Positions 8,621 through 17,175 of a stretch of DNA of 64,000 nt are shown piece after piece. Source of the stretch: 55-13 sp037190145. GTDB lineage: Bacteria; Armatimonadota; Fimbriimonadia; Fimbriimonadales; Fimbriimonadaceae. The stretch is taken from NCBI GenBank assembly GCA_037190145.1, contig JBBCJU010000008.1, positions 415,112-479,111 on the forward strand, in the 5' to 3' direction. The translations under genes were made by a program, and so were the position numbers. The first letter of the stretch is position 1. The number at the start of each line of letters is the position of its first letter. The notes beneath the pieces were generated by a model, which worked only from the letters and a program-made list of their open reading frames with translations, was not told the origin of the DNA and made no database searches.

Positions 8621-11011
8621 TTGACGGGGGATGCGATTGGTCCGTTTGACCAGATACGCCAGTTTGCTCCCTGGAACGGGCCGAAGCCGACCGACGCTTG
8701 GGATGTTTTACAAGCCGATGGCGTGATTCAGTTTTACGTATGGCGAGACCTGGTTTTTGAGAGCTGGCGTCACTTCCAGGTTCCTTTCTGGAATCCTTAT
8801 GAGCTAGCCGGTACCCCACTTTTGGCGAATTCCCAGTCAGGAGCTTTGTATCCGCTCCATATCCTAATGGGCTTTCTGCAAGTGCCAACGCCGATGGCGA
8901 TTGCCCTTCTGGCCTGGTTCCACCTATTCTGGGCGGCCTTAGGGACGCGTAACCTGGTGCGAGCCCTGGGAGGAAGTGAACTTGGCGGAGTGGTAGCGGG
9001 AGCAAGTTTTGGCTTATCGCCGTTCATGCTGAGTTGGACTACGCTGAGCAGTGTGATCACCACGGTGGCTTGGATTCCTTGGGCGTTGTTTTTGCTCTGC
9101 AAATGCTTCGAGTCAAATGCAATAAGGAAGAGCATTGACACTTTAAATGCTTCAAGAAAACAGCTTGAATGGGATGAAGCTAAGTTCTCAGCAAAACTAA
9201 ACTCATGCCCTTTTTTCCCCTTTAAGCAGATAATCGGATTGGCTATCACTATTGGCATGATGTTCTTAGGTGGACATCTCCAATTTGCTGCTTATGGTGT
9301 TGCGTCGGTCCTTCTTCTAGGCATTTTCAATACCGTCTCTGAACCCTTACCAGGGTTTACAGGGCCAGGAGAAAGAAAGTCGAGAACAAAGATTTTCGCT
9401 TCGAGAATAGCAGGCGACTGGGCATGCATCTTGGGGGGATTACTGCTAGCTGGTGCCATCGCTGCTCCTCAACTCCTTCCAGTTCTCAAACACTCTGAAT
9501 CTTCCCACCGGCGCAATGTTGCCAGTCAGGAAGGTTATGACGCTTACATTGCGAGTTCTCTTAAGCCGTTTGAGTTCGCTAACTTGGTTAGCGCAAAGGT
9601 GTTGGGTGATCCTCGAAGCCCGGTTGATGTGAGTGAAGATATGGCGGTGGCTGAATACTGGCCACCGCTTGCAAAAAATGGTGGGAACTTTGCAGAGTCG
9701 GCGGTTACGATCGGACCCTTAGTACTTGCACTCCTTTTCCTAGCTCCCTGGCGAGATCGCAGAACCTGGCCCATAGCGGCGATTGGCGGACTCGCGTTAT
9801 TGCTGGCGATGGGGACGGTACTCAATAAACTTCTCTACTTTGGTGTGCCTGGCTGGTCTTCCACAGGTAGCCCGGGGCGCGTCACGGTGTTGTTCGTATT
9901 GGCTGCATGTGTATTGGCGGGTTTAGGGGTTCGGGAAACAACTGTAAAGCGCTGTGGTCTTGCAGCTGGCGGGGCAGCTCTGATATCGATTCTGTCGATC
10001 TTTGTGTTACCGAGTATGGCTCCCGCTTGGCTGGGTGGCGGGGAAGAGTTGGGCAAGGCGGTAAAGGCCATCGCAGATTCTGGCATGGTGCTACAGCTTT
10101 TGATTGCGCTGATCCTAGCGGCAGGCGTGTGCTTGCTTGGTGACAACCTGAAGCCCAAGGAAGAACAAGGTCAGATTGATCCTAAAACGCTGATTGTCGC
10201 GATTCCAGCTTTGTTTGTGCTGGTGGGCTACGCGAACTTGATCCCGATGGGCAAACCCTTGGCAAAAGTAGATGGGCCGACTAACCCGTACGAGCGAGTC
10301 GCAATCGTAAACGAGAATTGGGGGATCGTGGCAACGGACAAAAACGTTCTGATGCCTCCTAACTTGGCGGCTCTAAGTCGAATTCGGGAGCTAGCGGGAT
10401 ATGACTCGCTCCTCAATGTGGACACCAAGAATATTTTGGATGAGATCAACGGGCAAAACTCGGCTCCCGCAGCGAATGGCAACATCATGTTCGTCAAATC
10501 GAAGCCTGATTGGGAGGCGTTGGTGGACGCAGGGGTGTCAGAGGTTTGGTCAAAAAATCCTCTTGAGTTAGGCAACTTCCCGGCGACCGAAAAAGATGGC
10601 GTATTTCGGTATCGGTTAAAGTCCAATGGCCAGGATGTATCGCGGGTTAGCGAAAACGCGAAGATCACCTCAGACGGCTCGGGCAGAATCAGCATTGAGG
10701 CAGAAGGGCCAGAGCCACTTTATCTTGCGGAAAGGAATCTAGCGGGTTGGTCGGCAAAGGTAGATGGAAAGCCTGCGTCCATTAAGGACTCGGCTCCGGG
10801 TGGAGAAGGGTTAGCAAAGTCGATGTTTATGTTGATCGATTTGCCCGCCGGGAAGCATCAAGTGGACCTATCGTTCGTGTCACCAGGTTATTCGCTTGGT
10901 CTCATGATTGGCATTCCAGCATGGCTCTTAACCTTAGCAGGGTTGGTTTATTGCGGTCGGAGAGGAAAAGTTCTGGTAACTGCTTCTGAGTCACGAACTA
11001 TATCTGAGTAG
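8621..11011 (+). CDS. YfhO-like multi-pass membrane protein; start uncertain
   Basis: A large polytopic protein with about a dozen hydrophobic helices between residues ~70 and 500, then a soluble domain and a final helix (LGLMIGIPAWLLTLAGLVYCG). The C-terminal block YLAERNLAGWSAKVDGKPA...LPAGKHQVDLSFVSPGYSLGL is characteristic of the YfhO/DUF6541-like group, linked to lipid-bound sugar transfer onto envelope polymers. The first canonical in-frame start is TTG 8621, but the frame is open from 8537 and encodes WIFLLLIPLIPLWRAVL, the N-terminal membrane anchor expected of this family. No ATG, GTG or TTG lies between the stop at 8534-8536 and 8621, so the true start is non-canonical or the upstream sequence carries an indel. 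Confidence 0.8.
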   Translation: MTGDAIGPFDQIRQFAPWNGPKPTDAWDVLQADGVIQFYVWRDLVFESWRHFQVPFWNPYELAGTPLLANSQSGALYPLHILMGFLQVPTPMAIALLAWFHLFWAALGTRNLVRALGGSELGGVVAGASFGLSPFMLSWTTLSSVITTVAWIPWALFLLCKCFESNAIRKSIDTLNASRKQLEWDEAKFSAKLNSCPFFPFKQIIGLAITIGMMFLGGHLQFAAYGVASVLLLGIFNTVSEPLPGFTGPGERKSRTKIFASRIAGDWACILGGLLLAGAIAAPQLLPVLKHSESSHRRNVASQEGYDAYIASSLKPFEFANLVSAKVLGDPRSPVDVSEDMAVAEYWPPLAKNGGNFAESAVTIGPLVLALLFLAPWRDRRTWPIAAIGGLALLLAMGTVLNKLLYFGVPGWSSTGSPGRVTVLFVLAACVLAGLGVRETTVKRCGLAAGGAALISILSIFVLPSMAPAWLGGGEELGKAVKAIADSGMVLQLLIALILAAGVCLLGDNLKPKEEQGQIDPKTLIVAIPALFVLVGYANLIPMGKPLAKVDGPTNPYERVAIVNENWGIVATDKNVLMPPNLAALSRIRELAGYDSLLNVDTKNILDEINGQNSAPAANGNIMFVKSKPDWEALVDAGVSEVWSKNPLELGNFPATEKDGVFRYRLKSNGQDVSRVSENAKITSDGSGRISIEAEGPEPLYLAERNLAGWSAKVDGKPASIKDSAPGGEGLAKSMFMLIDLPAGKHQVDLSFVSPGYSLGLMIGIPAWLLTLAGLVYCGRRGKVLVTASESRTISE

Positions 11012-11104
11012 CCACGGTTGCCGAGTCTTGCAGAAGAAGCGGAGCCCATAAAGAAGGGACGCGGCGTACCTGGGTCTTCGCGGTGCAGTAAACTACACCA
11101 CGCG

Positions 11105-11392
11105 ATGAGTCAGACGATCCAACTACCAGAGATTCAAGACACCAGTACGCAGAGCGGTGGGTGGATGGTGGTGATGTTTAACAACGATCACACTATGATG
11201 GATGAGGTCATCGAAGTGCTGATGCGCGCCACGGGATGCGATATGCAAGAGGCGTACATCGAAATGTGGGAAGCTCATACGTTTGGGAAGGCTTCAGTTC
11301 ACTTTGCCAATCGCTCGGAGTGTGAGGACGTTGCCCAGGTGATTGGGAGCGTAGGCATCAAGACGGAAGTGTCTTTGGAGTGGCCAGAGTGA
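11105..11392 (+). CDS. clpS: ClpS-family protease adaptor, copy 1
   Basis: From ATG 11105 the product is 95 residues; an upstream start at 11018 would add an unstructured, unconserved tail. GGWMVVMFNNDHTMMDEVIEVLMRATGCDMQEAYIEMWEAHTFGKASVHF matches the ClpS fold from strand 1 through helix 2. ClpS delivers N-degron substrates to ClpAP/ClpCP. By eye, the ligand-pocket residues of E. coli ClpS (Asn34, Asp35, His66) align to Asn, Asn and His, so one acidic residue is altered. It overlaps the next gene by 4 bp (GTGA), so the pair is translationally coupled. Confidence 0.8.
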   Translation: MSQTIQLPEIQDTSTQSGGWMVVMFNNDHTMMDEVIEVLMRATGCDMQEAYIEMWEAHTFGKASVHFANRSECEDVAQVIGSVGIKTEVSLEWPE

Positions 11393-11685
11393 GTTATCCA
11401 GGCATTCTCGATCGACCTGAAGAACTAACCCAGGAGCCAGGTTCCGGTGGTGGATATATTGTCACCGTCTATAACAACGAAGATAACTCCTACGATGAGG
11501 TTATGCTGATCCTGATGGTCGCCACTCAATGCGACGCGGATGAAGCGTATATGGAGACTTGGGAAATTGATAACCTTGGCAAATCTGTGGTTCATCGAGC
11601 CAGCGAGAAGGAGTGCCAAGATGTCGCCGATGTGATTTCGACGATCGGTATCCAGGTTCAGGTCACTGAAGAGTGGGCAGACTAA
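11389..11685 (+). CDS. ClpS-family protein, diverged second copy
   Basis: A 98-residue paralogue of the preceding ClpS, begun at GTG 11389 because it overlaps the upstream TGA; GTG 11380 is an alternative. YIVTVYNNEDNSYDEVMLILMVATQCDADEAYMETWEIDNLGKSVVHR aligns along the whole adaptor domain. The position of the conserved pocket histidine reads Asp (EIDNLGK versus EAHTFGK in copy 1), so recognition of N-terminal residues is probably changed or lost. The Clp-facing role may persist. Its TAA overlaps by 4 bp the stop codon of the convergent gene at 11682. Confidence 0.75.
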   Translation: MSYPGILDRPEELTQEPGSGGGYIVTVYNNEDNSYDEVMLILMVATQCDADEAYMETWEIDNLGKSVVHRASEKECQDVADVISTIGIQVQVTEEWAD

Positions 11686-12956
11686 CCGTAGTAGCGAGTT
11701 GGTTGAATGCCGGGCACGGGCTTGCCAAGCATATCGTTCCACTTTTTCTTTTGCTTGACGGAGAGAAAATCTAGGATCGATTTTCTCTTAGCCTCATCTG
11801 CGCTTTGAAGTATTTCTTGGCGACGATTGCTAACCTCTTCACTGATAATATCCTTCTTTTCTTCTGCGATCCAAACTGCGTCGCTCTTTGTGTGGGCGTC
11901 CGCATCAATCTCAGCGATGCGGAGAAGTATTTTGTCCACAGTTTGTCGATCCAAACCTATCTCGGAGGAGATGTCGGGGCGAAGAATGCTGTACTCCCGA
12001 TCGTATTGCAGGCCATAGCTTTTCAGCTTTTTACGTTGGGCATTGGACAAGTTTTTTACGATGGAAACAATGAGATTTGCATTGTTTCCGGATCGTGGCG
12101 TCATCTTTTGTATGTCTAGGTGTTGGCGTAGACTGAACCCCAGTTCAGCTTGTACGTTTGTGTTTAGCACCAATTCTGGGTGAGGCTGTGCGATGCCCCA
12201 GTTCTGACCATCAAAAAACCACTGGGAAATGGGTTTGCCTTTCATCTCGTTGAATTTGCCAAGTTGAGAAGCCGTTAGGGCCTCCCGTATCTCAACTCGA
12301 GCTTGGGTCATTTCTCTCAACTTTGTGAGTTCAGCCCGTCTAGATAGATCTGTGTGCTTGTATTGGATTTCACGCGGCATGACATAGCGGATGCCCCTTG
12401 TCAGAATTCCTGAACTAATAGCTGATTGCGCATCGAAGGCTTTCTTACGGAGAATTTCATTATCGTCGTGCATAGTTCGAAATGCTTTCTCCTGAGCGTT
12501 TTGATACTGTTCATGCGCCTGATCTAGTCGCTTATGGACAAATGCTTGTTGACTCGCAGATAAGCCAATAAGCTTTCCAACTTTCGGGTCTCTCAGAGCG
12601 TTCACATCATAGTATTGGAAATAAATTTCGCCGAGCCGTTTCTTTTGAGGGTTTGAAAGTTTTGGCAGTGTATTGGCCAAGCTTTCGAAAAAAGTATTCG
12701 TTGTTATCGGCGCTCCAATAGGCAGGTTCGCGATACGCGATTGAACTTGACCATCATAGTCAGCGCGTGACTTCTTTAGATCGGAGATGATCTCGGGCGA
12801 TAGCTTTAACTCATCCTGGACGAGATCCCAGCCCAGAAGAAAAACACCCGGGTACTCGGGAATGTTTAGGGGAGTCCTGGGAAATCGGAACTCAGTAGAC
12901 GGCCATTGAAGGGTACCAATCAGGCTTGCAGCGACGAGAGTTAACGACATTCCCAC
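11682..12956 (-). CDS. Exported helical repeat protein of unknown function
   Basis: A 424-residue protein (GTG start at 12956; ATG at 12950 equally possible) with a short N-terminal hydrophobic segment (MSLTLVAASLIGTL) consistent with export. The mature part is helical and charged, with recurring 'L(S/T)xxQxxKxxxMxGKP' units, for example LTASQLGKFNEMKGKP and LSVKQKKKWNDMLGKP, plus LSASQQAFVHKRL and LSNAQRKKLKSYG. Similar 'LTxxQ' units occur in Spy/CpxP-like and planctomycete exported proteins, but I cannot name a family. It is monocistronic and convergent with the ClpS pair. Confidence 0.65.
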   Translation of the reverse strand: MGMSLTLVAASLIGTLQWPSTEFRFPRTPLNIPEYPGVFLLGWDLVQDELKLSPEIISDLKKSRADYDGQVQSRIANLPIGAPITTNTFFESLANTLPKLSNPQKKRLGEIYFQYYDVNALRDPKVGKLIGLSASQQAFVHKRLDQAHEQYQNAQEKAFRTMHDDNEILRKKAFDAQSAISSGILTRGIRYVMPREIQYKHTDLSRRAELTKLREMTQARVEIREALTASQLGKFNEMKGKPISQWFFDGQNWGIAQPHPELVLNTNVQAELGFSLRQHLDIQKMTPRSGNNANLIVSIVKNLSNAQRKKLKSYGLQYDREYSILRPDISSEIGLDRQTVDKILLRIAEIDADAHTKSDAVWIAEEKKDIISEEVSNRRQEILQSADEAKRKSILDFLSVKQKKKWNDMLGKPVPGIQPTRYYG

Positions 12957-13001
12957 AAAGAGAATGTCGAATGAGAAGACTTAAAGTTACGCTAAAGTTG
13001 A

Positions 13002-13346
13002 TTAACAGTAAGCCGCTTGCTGAAGAGCCTTCTCGTGCATTGGATCAATGGCGAGGATGTATCGGATATTGATACAACCCGCATCAAAATCCCCAAGCAT
13101 CAACTGTGTCATCGCGAGTTCGTACCGAACGTCGAGATCGTTGGGGACTTCTGCACTGAGTGCAGCAAGTGTGGCAAGTGAGGCATCGAAATCGCCTTCA
13201 AACCCCTGGATCAACCCCATCTGCATACGGGCCTTTATATGCTTTGGGTTAGATGCTAGCACCCTTTGGAACTCGACCTTGGCCTCCCCATACTGACCGC
13301 TGCATCGGAGGTTGAATCCTTTTTGATAGATATCTTCTATGTCCAT
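13002..13346 (-). CDS. Small tetratricopeptide-repeat protein
   Basis: A 114-residue protein from ATG 13346, chosen over an upstream GTG that lies inside an inverted repeat. It consists almost wholly of TPR-type helix pairs with about 34-residue periodicity: IYQKGFNLRCSGQYGEAKVEFQRVLASNPKHI, ARMQMGLIQGFEGDFDASLATLAALSAEVPNDL, VRYELAMTQLMLGDFDAGCINIRYILAIDPMHE. TPR arrays mediate protein contacts; the partner is unknown. No signal peptide. It follows ftsH on the same strand but appears to have its own -10 box. Confidence 0.75.
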   Translation of the reverse strand: MDIEDIYQKGFNLRCSGQYGEAKVEFQRVLASNPKHIKARMQMGLIQGFEGDFDASLATLAALSAEVPNDLDVRYELAMTQLMLGDFDAGCINIRYILAIDPMHEKALQQAAYC

Positions 13347-13360
13347 GGAGACCAAAGCGA

Positions 13361-13405
13361 ACACCTCGCTTCGAGCCTGATTATATCACGTTCGAAGCGA
13401 GGTGT
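13361..13405. repeat. Inverted repeat enclosing a TATAAT box
   Basis: Perfect 14-bp arms ACACCTCGCTTCGA (13361-13374) and TCGAAGCGAGGTGT (13392-13405) flank a 17-bp centre that on the minus strand contains TATAAT (13380-13385). The element lies between ftsH and the TPR gene. It could be a terminator-like hairpin for ftsH, although no U-tract follows, or an operator around the TPR gene promoter. Confidence 0.7.
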
Positions 13406-13415
13406 GTAGAGTTAC

Positions 13416-15380
13416 TTAAGCTGGACCAGGCTCAAATCGCGGAGGGGCTATGCTTGGCTTACGCGTCTTGTCTGATTCCTTGTCTTCAGTTGCTGTTCCA
13501 CCTTCAGGAGGGTCGCTGGGAATAGGAATCTCGGGGAGCGGTTTCCCTGCCATGACAAGAAGGAACTCTTCTCTATTTAAGGTCTCGCGCTCAAGTAGAG
13601 CTTGCACAACTGCATCTAGCTGTTGGCGGTGCTCCACAATGATGTCTGTTGCTCGACGGTGGCTATTGTCCACGATGTCTCGAACTTCCTCATCGATCAT
13701 CCGGGCTACATCTTCAGAGTAGTTGCGCTCATCGTTATAGTCTCGACCAAGGAATGGATTATGGGCTCGGCGGCCAAGGGCCAGCGTGCCGAGTTTTTCG
13801 CTCATTCCATATTCGCAGACCATGGCCCGAGCGATTCTAGTGACGCGCTCAAGATCGTTGGAGGCACCCGTCCACACCTTGTTGTAGACCACTTCTTCGG
13901 CTACGCGACCACCCAATAGAGCGGTAATGTCGTCCTTTAGCTCGTCTCGGCTCACTAGGAACTTATCCGCTTCAGGGACATGCCATGTGGAACCCAAGGA
14001 CATACCCCGAGGAAGGATAGTGACTTTGTGAACAGGATCACAATTCTCTAGGAGTTCTCCAATAACTGCGTGACCGGCTTCGTGATAGGCAATAACCTCA
14101 CGCTCCATGGAATCCATGATTCGACTCTTGCGCTGCGGACCTGCGATTACGCGGTCTAGCGCCTCATCAAGGTCTTCTTGATGGATTCGCGCGTGACCTC
14201 TTCGAGCGGCTAGGAGGGCGCCTTCGTTGAGCATGTTTGCCAAATCAGCACCGGTAAAGCCAGGTGTTCGGCGGGCAAGACTCTCCATGTCGATATCAGA
14301 CTCAAATGGTTTGCCTTTACCGTGGATCTTTAAGATGGCGGCACGGCCGTTCTGATCTGGCGAATCGACGACGATCTGTCGGTCAAAGCGCCCCGGTCTG
14401 AGAAGCGCAGGGTCCAAAACATCGGGTCGGTTGGTGGCGGCGATCATGATAACGCCCGAGTTGGGGTCAAAGCCATCCATCTCAACCAGCATTTGGTTTA
14501 GGGTTTGTTCCCGCTCGTCGTGACCTCCACCTAGGCCAGCGCCTCTCTGGCGACCGACTGCGTCGATTTCGTCGATAAAGATCAAGGAAGGACGGTGAGC
14601 TTTGGCGGTCTCGAACAAGTCTCGAACACGAGCCGCACCCACGCCCACGAACATCTCAACAAAGTCTGAGCCGGAAATGTGGAAGAAAGGAACGCCTGCT
14701 TCACCGGCAATGGCTCGTGCAAGGTGAGTCTTACCTACTCCTGGAGGGCCAGTCAAGAGGATTCCTTTAGGAATCTTAGCTCCTAAAGCGGCATACTTCT
14801 TGGTGTTCTTCAGGAAGTCAACGATCTCAAACAGCTCTTGCTTAGCTTCCTCAATACCGGCAACATCTTCAAAAGTGATCTTGGGACCGGTTTCTCCCAC
14901 TCGCTTTGCTTTGCTTCGACCGAAGTTCATGGCTTGATTGCCACCCATTTGGGCCGGTCGCAAGACCAAGAACCAGATCATCAACAGGACAAGAAGAGGG
15001 AAGGCAATGAATCCAAGAACGCTGACTACGCTCGCGATGGGTGGAGGGCCGGCGGTATCTAGGTCCGCCCCATTCTCATCAAAGAACTTGAAAACCTCGG
15101 CGCCTAGTGCAGAATCTTGCGTTCCCACTCGAGCTTCATAGGTTAACTTGTCCCCGGAAGGCTTGGCATAATCACCCGTAATCTTATCGAGCTGCCACTT
15201 ACCCTTTGCGATCTCCTTACTCTCGACGGCCTTGCGTAGCTCGGTGACCGTGAGTTGTTTGGGAGGCTTTGCGCCTAGCAGGGTCCCCATGCTCTTGGGG
15301 TCAGCAAACAGGTTCATCATGATGACCAGTCCGATGACTGTCACCACGAGAATCAGGAACGTTTTTGCGGCTTTACTCAA
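13416..15380 (-). CDS. ftsH: ATP-dependent zinc metalloprotease FtsH
   Basis: A 654-residue membrane AAA+ protease. Two N-terminal membrane helices (about residues 7-24 and 116-140) bracket a small extracytoplasmic domain. The AAA+ module has Walker A GPPGVGKT (211-218), Walker B LIFIDEIDAVG (266-275) and the second region of homology ATNRPDVLDPALLRPGRFDR. The peptidase domain has the zinc site HEAGH (433-437). The start is TTG 15380, supported by GGAG 6 nt upstream. The last ~40 residues are proline/acid-rich and probably disordered. It degrades membrane and regulatory proteins. It lies downstream of tilS, an order seen in many bacteria. Confidence 0.97.
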   Translation of the reverse strand: MSKAAKTFLILVVTVIGLVIMMNLFADPKSMGTLLGAKPPKQLTVTELRKAVESKEIAKGKWQLDKITGDYAKPSGDKLTYEARVGTQDSALGAEVFKFFDENGADLDTAGPPPIASVVSVLGFIAFPLLVLLMIWFLVLRPAQMGGNQAMNFGRSKAKRVGETGPKITFEDVAGIEEAKQELFEIVDFLKNTKKYAALGAKIPKGILLTGPPGVGKTHLARAIAGEAGVPFFHISGSDFVEMFVGVGAARVRDLFETAKAHRPSLIFIDEIDAVGRQRGAGLGGGHDEREQTLNQMLVEMDGFDPNSGVIMIAATNRPDVLDPALLRPGRFDRQIVVDSPDQNGRAAILKIHGKGKPFESDIDMESLARRTPGFTGADLANMLNEGALLAARRGHARIHQEDLDEALDRVIAGPQRKSRIMDSMEREVIAYHEAGHAVIGELLENCDPVHKVTILPRGMSLGSTWHVPEADKFLVSRDELKDDITALLGGRVAEEVVYNKVWTGASNDLERVTRIARAMVCEYGMSEKLGTLALGRRAHNPFLGRDYNDERNYSEDVARMIDEEVRDIVDNSHRRATDIIVEHRQQLDAVVQALLERETLNREEFLLVMAGKPLPEIPIPSDPPEGGTATEDKESDKTRKPSIAPPRFEPGPA

Positions 15381-15431
15381 ATCTTCTCCGACAAGACGAA
15401 TTCGTCTCTGTCCTTAACGGTACGTCCTATA

Positions 15432-16838
15432 TTAGACGCTCGTTTCCATATTATGGCTTGGGTCCCGCATAACCGGACCGAAGCGAATCACAATCGTGCG
15501 ATCATTCGCATTTTCTAGCTTCATGCGATGGTCTAAACAAACTCCTGGCGCCCATATCGGACCCACTAAATCACAGACGATAGGCAAGCGATTTCTAGCG
15601 GCTTGGGTTAGTTTTGCTTCCCCGAGAAGATCACTAAGCTTTCGGTTACCTTCAAACCCAAGTGGCTTCATCTGGTCTCCAGGTTGTGCCGTCCTAAAGT
15701 AAAGCGGACCTTTGATCGCTTGTTGAGGAATGGCGACTTCCATGGTGGCGCGTTTCTGAGAGGGGCTGTCCTCTGACTCATAAGCCGTAAACTGCCACCC
15801 AAATTCATCGCTAATAGTTTCCCCCGGGATGGTTAAGGCGTAACGGAAGGGTTCTGTGGGTTGAAGTTGACGTACATGAACGATGTCCTCCTTCCATTCC
15901 ACGACCACATTGCCACCCTCTGCCGTGACTGCTCCGGTAGGCAGATTTGCGACTCCTAGCTCGATTTTGGCCAGATGATCTCGCTCCAAACCTGCTCCTA
16001 GCATTTGAACCGCTAACCTTAGAGCGCGTCGAAACAGAACGGAAGGGAGCGTTGTTAAACGACTTCGGTCAAATGCTGCCTCCACATCCTTTGCCAAGAA
16101 CGAAAGCTTTCCATTAAGTTCTAGTTCGCATTGCTCAAGAGCAGCGGCAGCCATGCCGTTTAGGAAGCGATCTTCTTCCGAAACCAAATCAGCCATTCGG
16201 GCGATTGCATCGTCAACGACAGGGTTGATAGCTCTTAGCTCAGGCACGATGCGGTGCCTTACCCGGGCGCGCGAGAATGACAGGTCCTCATTCGCGGGAT
16301 CGTCATGAAACCATAGGCCGTGTTCTTCGCAGTAGCTTCGGGTGTCTTCTCGGGAGAAGGGCAGTAAAGGGCGAATGATGTTTTCGCGTTGTTCTTGAAT
16401 CCCGGATAGTCCATTCAGTCCAGTGCCCCGAGCCAGGTGGAGAAGGATGGTTTCGATGTGGTCGGCCCGAGTGTGGGCGGTCACGATATATTGACACTCT
16501 AAACGAAAGGCGGCTTGCTGAAAAAAGTTATAGCGGGCTATGCGTCCAGCTTCTTCTAATCCGATCTTCATATCGGCAGATAGGCCTGGGACATCTGCCT
16601 TGCCCGTAGCAAAAGGTACGCCAAGTCCATCGCAGAATGCTTCGCATTGTCGCTGTTCTTCGTCTGCTTCTACTCTTTGCCCATGGTGGAGGTGAGCTCC
16701 TACCACGTCAATATCCAGGCGGTGAAGCAGGTGAAGTAAGCATGTAGAATCTGCACCGCCGCTATAGCCAACGAGAATTCTTGCCCCGGGTGGGATAAGC
16801 CCTGAATCCTCTAGGTGGGCGCGAAAGGCATCGAACAT
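15432..16838 (-). CDS. tilS: tRNA(Ile)-lysidine synthetase
   Basis: A 468-residue TilS with the PP-loop signature YSGGADSTCLLHLL at residues 25-38, followed by GAHLHHGQR and ARYNFFQQAAFRLECQYIVTAHTRADHIETILLHLARGTGLNGLSG, all typical of the N-terminal ATP-pyrophosphatase domain. The C-terminal third has the TilS substrate-binding segment PGDQMKPLGFEGNRKLSDLLGEAKL and RNRLPIVCD. It converts C34 of the CAU-anticodon tRNA-Ile to lysidine so that AUA is read as isoleucine. ftsH follows 51 bp downstream on the same strand. Confidence 0.95.
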   Translation of the reverse strand: MFDAFRAHLEDSGLIPPGARILVGYSGGADSTCLLHLLHRLDIDVVGAHLHHGQRVEADEEQRQCEAFCDGLGVPFATGKADVPGLSADMKIGLEEAGRIARYNFFQQAAFRLECQYIVTAHTRADHIETILLHLARGTGLNGLSGIQEQRENIIRPLLPFSREDTRSYCEEHGLWFHDDPANEDLSFSRARVRHRIVPELRAINPVVDDAIARMADLVSEEDRFLNGMAAAALEQCELELNGKLSFLAKDVEAAFDRSRLTTLPSVLFRRALRLAVQMLGAGLERDHLAKIELGVANLPTGAVTAEGGNVVVEWKEDIVHVRQLQPTEPFRYALTIPGETISDEFGWQFTAYESEDSPSQKRATMEVAIPQQAIKGPLYFRTAQPGDQMKPLGFEGNRKLSDLLGEAKLTQAARNRLPIVCDLVGPIWAPGVCLDHRMKLENANDRTIVIRFGPVMRDPSHNMETSV

Positions 16839-16971
16839 GAATGCAATAGAATACCGCTTGGCTTAAGACGTAACGAAAACACGAGATATTAAGCGATTTA
16901 TGAAGATAAATCGATATAGATTAAGGCCCTGGATAAGTAGAGTTACCAAGATTGTCACAAAAGGGTTCGGG

Positions 16972-17001
16972 TTGACATTCTTTGTCTTCAGGAACCATAA
17001 T
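16972..17001 (+). promoter_or_regulatory. Candidate sigma70-type promoter of mgtE
   Basis: TTGACA (16972-16977) and CATAAT (16996-17001) are separated by 18 bp. Transcription from here would start near 17008 and give a leader of about 170 nt before mgtE. Between the tilS start (16838) and this promoter the sequence shows no gene. Confidence 0.55.
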
Positions 17002-17007
17002 CCTTCC

Positions 17008-17175
17008 GGTGCAGCCTCCCAAGTAATCACACTTGCCATGGTGCGCCAAGTCTAAATCATCACCCAGATGGATATTCCCAAACGTTAAGGGGCCGTCTCA
17101 CTAGGACGTGTGGCGGCGCTAAGGGTCAGGGTCCCTGAATTACGCGCCCTGGCAAATAGATAGGAGATTGCCGTC
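17008..17175 (+). promoter_or_regulatory. Structured 5' leader of mgtE, class unknown
   Basis: About 170 nt between the candidate start site and the mgtE ATG, with nested complementarity. TCAGGG-T-CCCTGA (17126-17138) lies inside GGCGC (17115-17119) / GCGCC (17144-17148), and CGTC (17094-17097) pairs with GACG (17105-17108). The ribosome-binding site AGGAG (17162-17166) follows the last hairpin. Leaders of mgtE genes often carry an M-box (ykoK) magnesium riboswitch, but I do not find the M-box core sequences, so the class is open. Confidence 0.4.

Noticed and set aside
17002..17175. M-box (ykoK) magnesium riboswitch
   Set aside because: The conserved GGTGAGGCTCC-type core was not found by eye; kept only as an unclassified structured leader.
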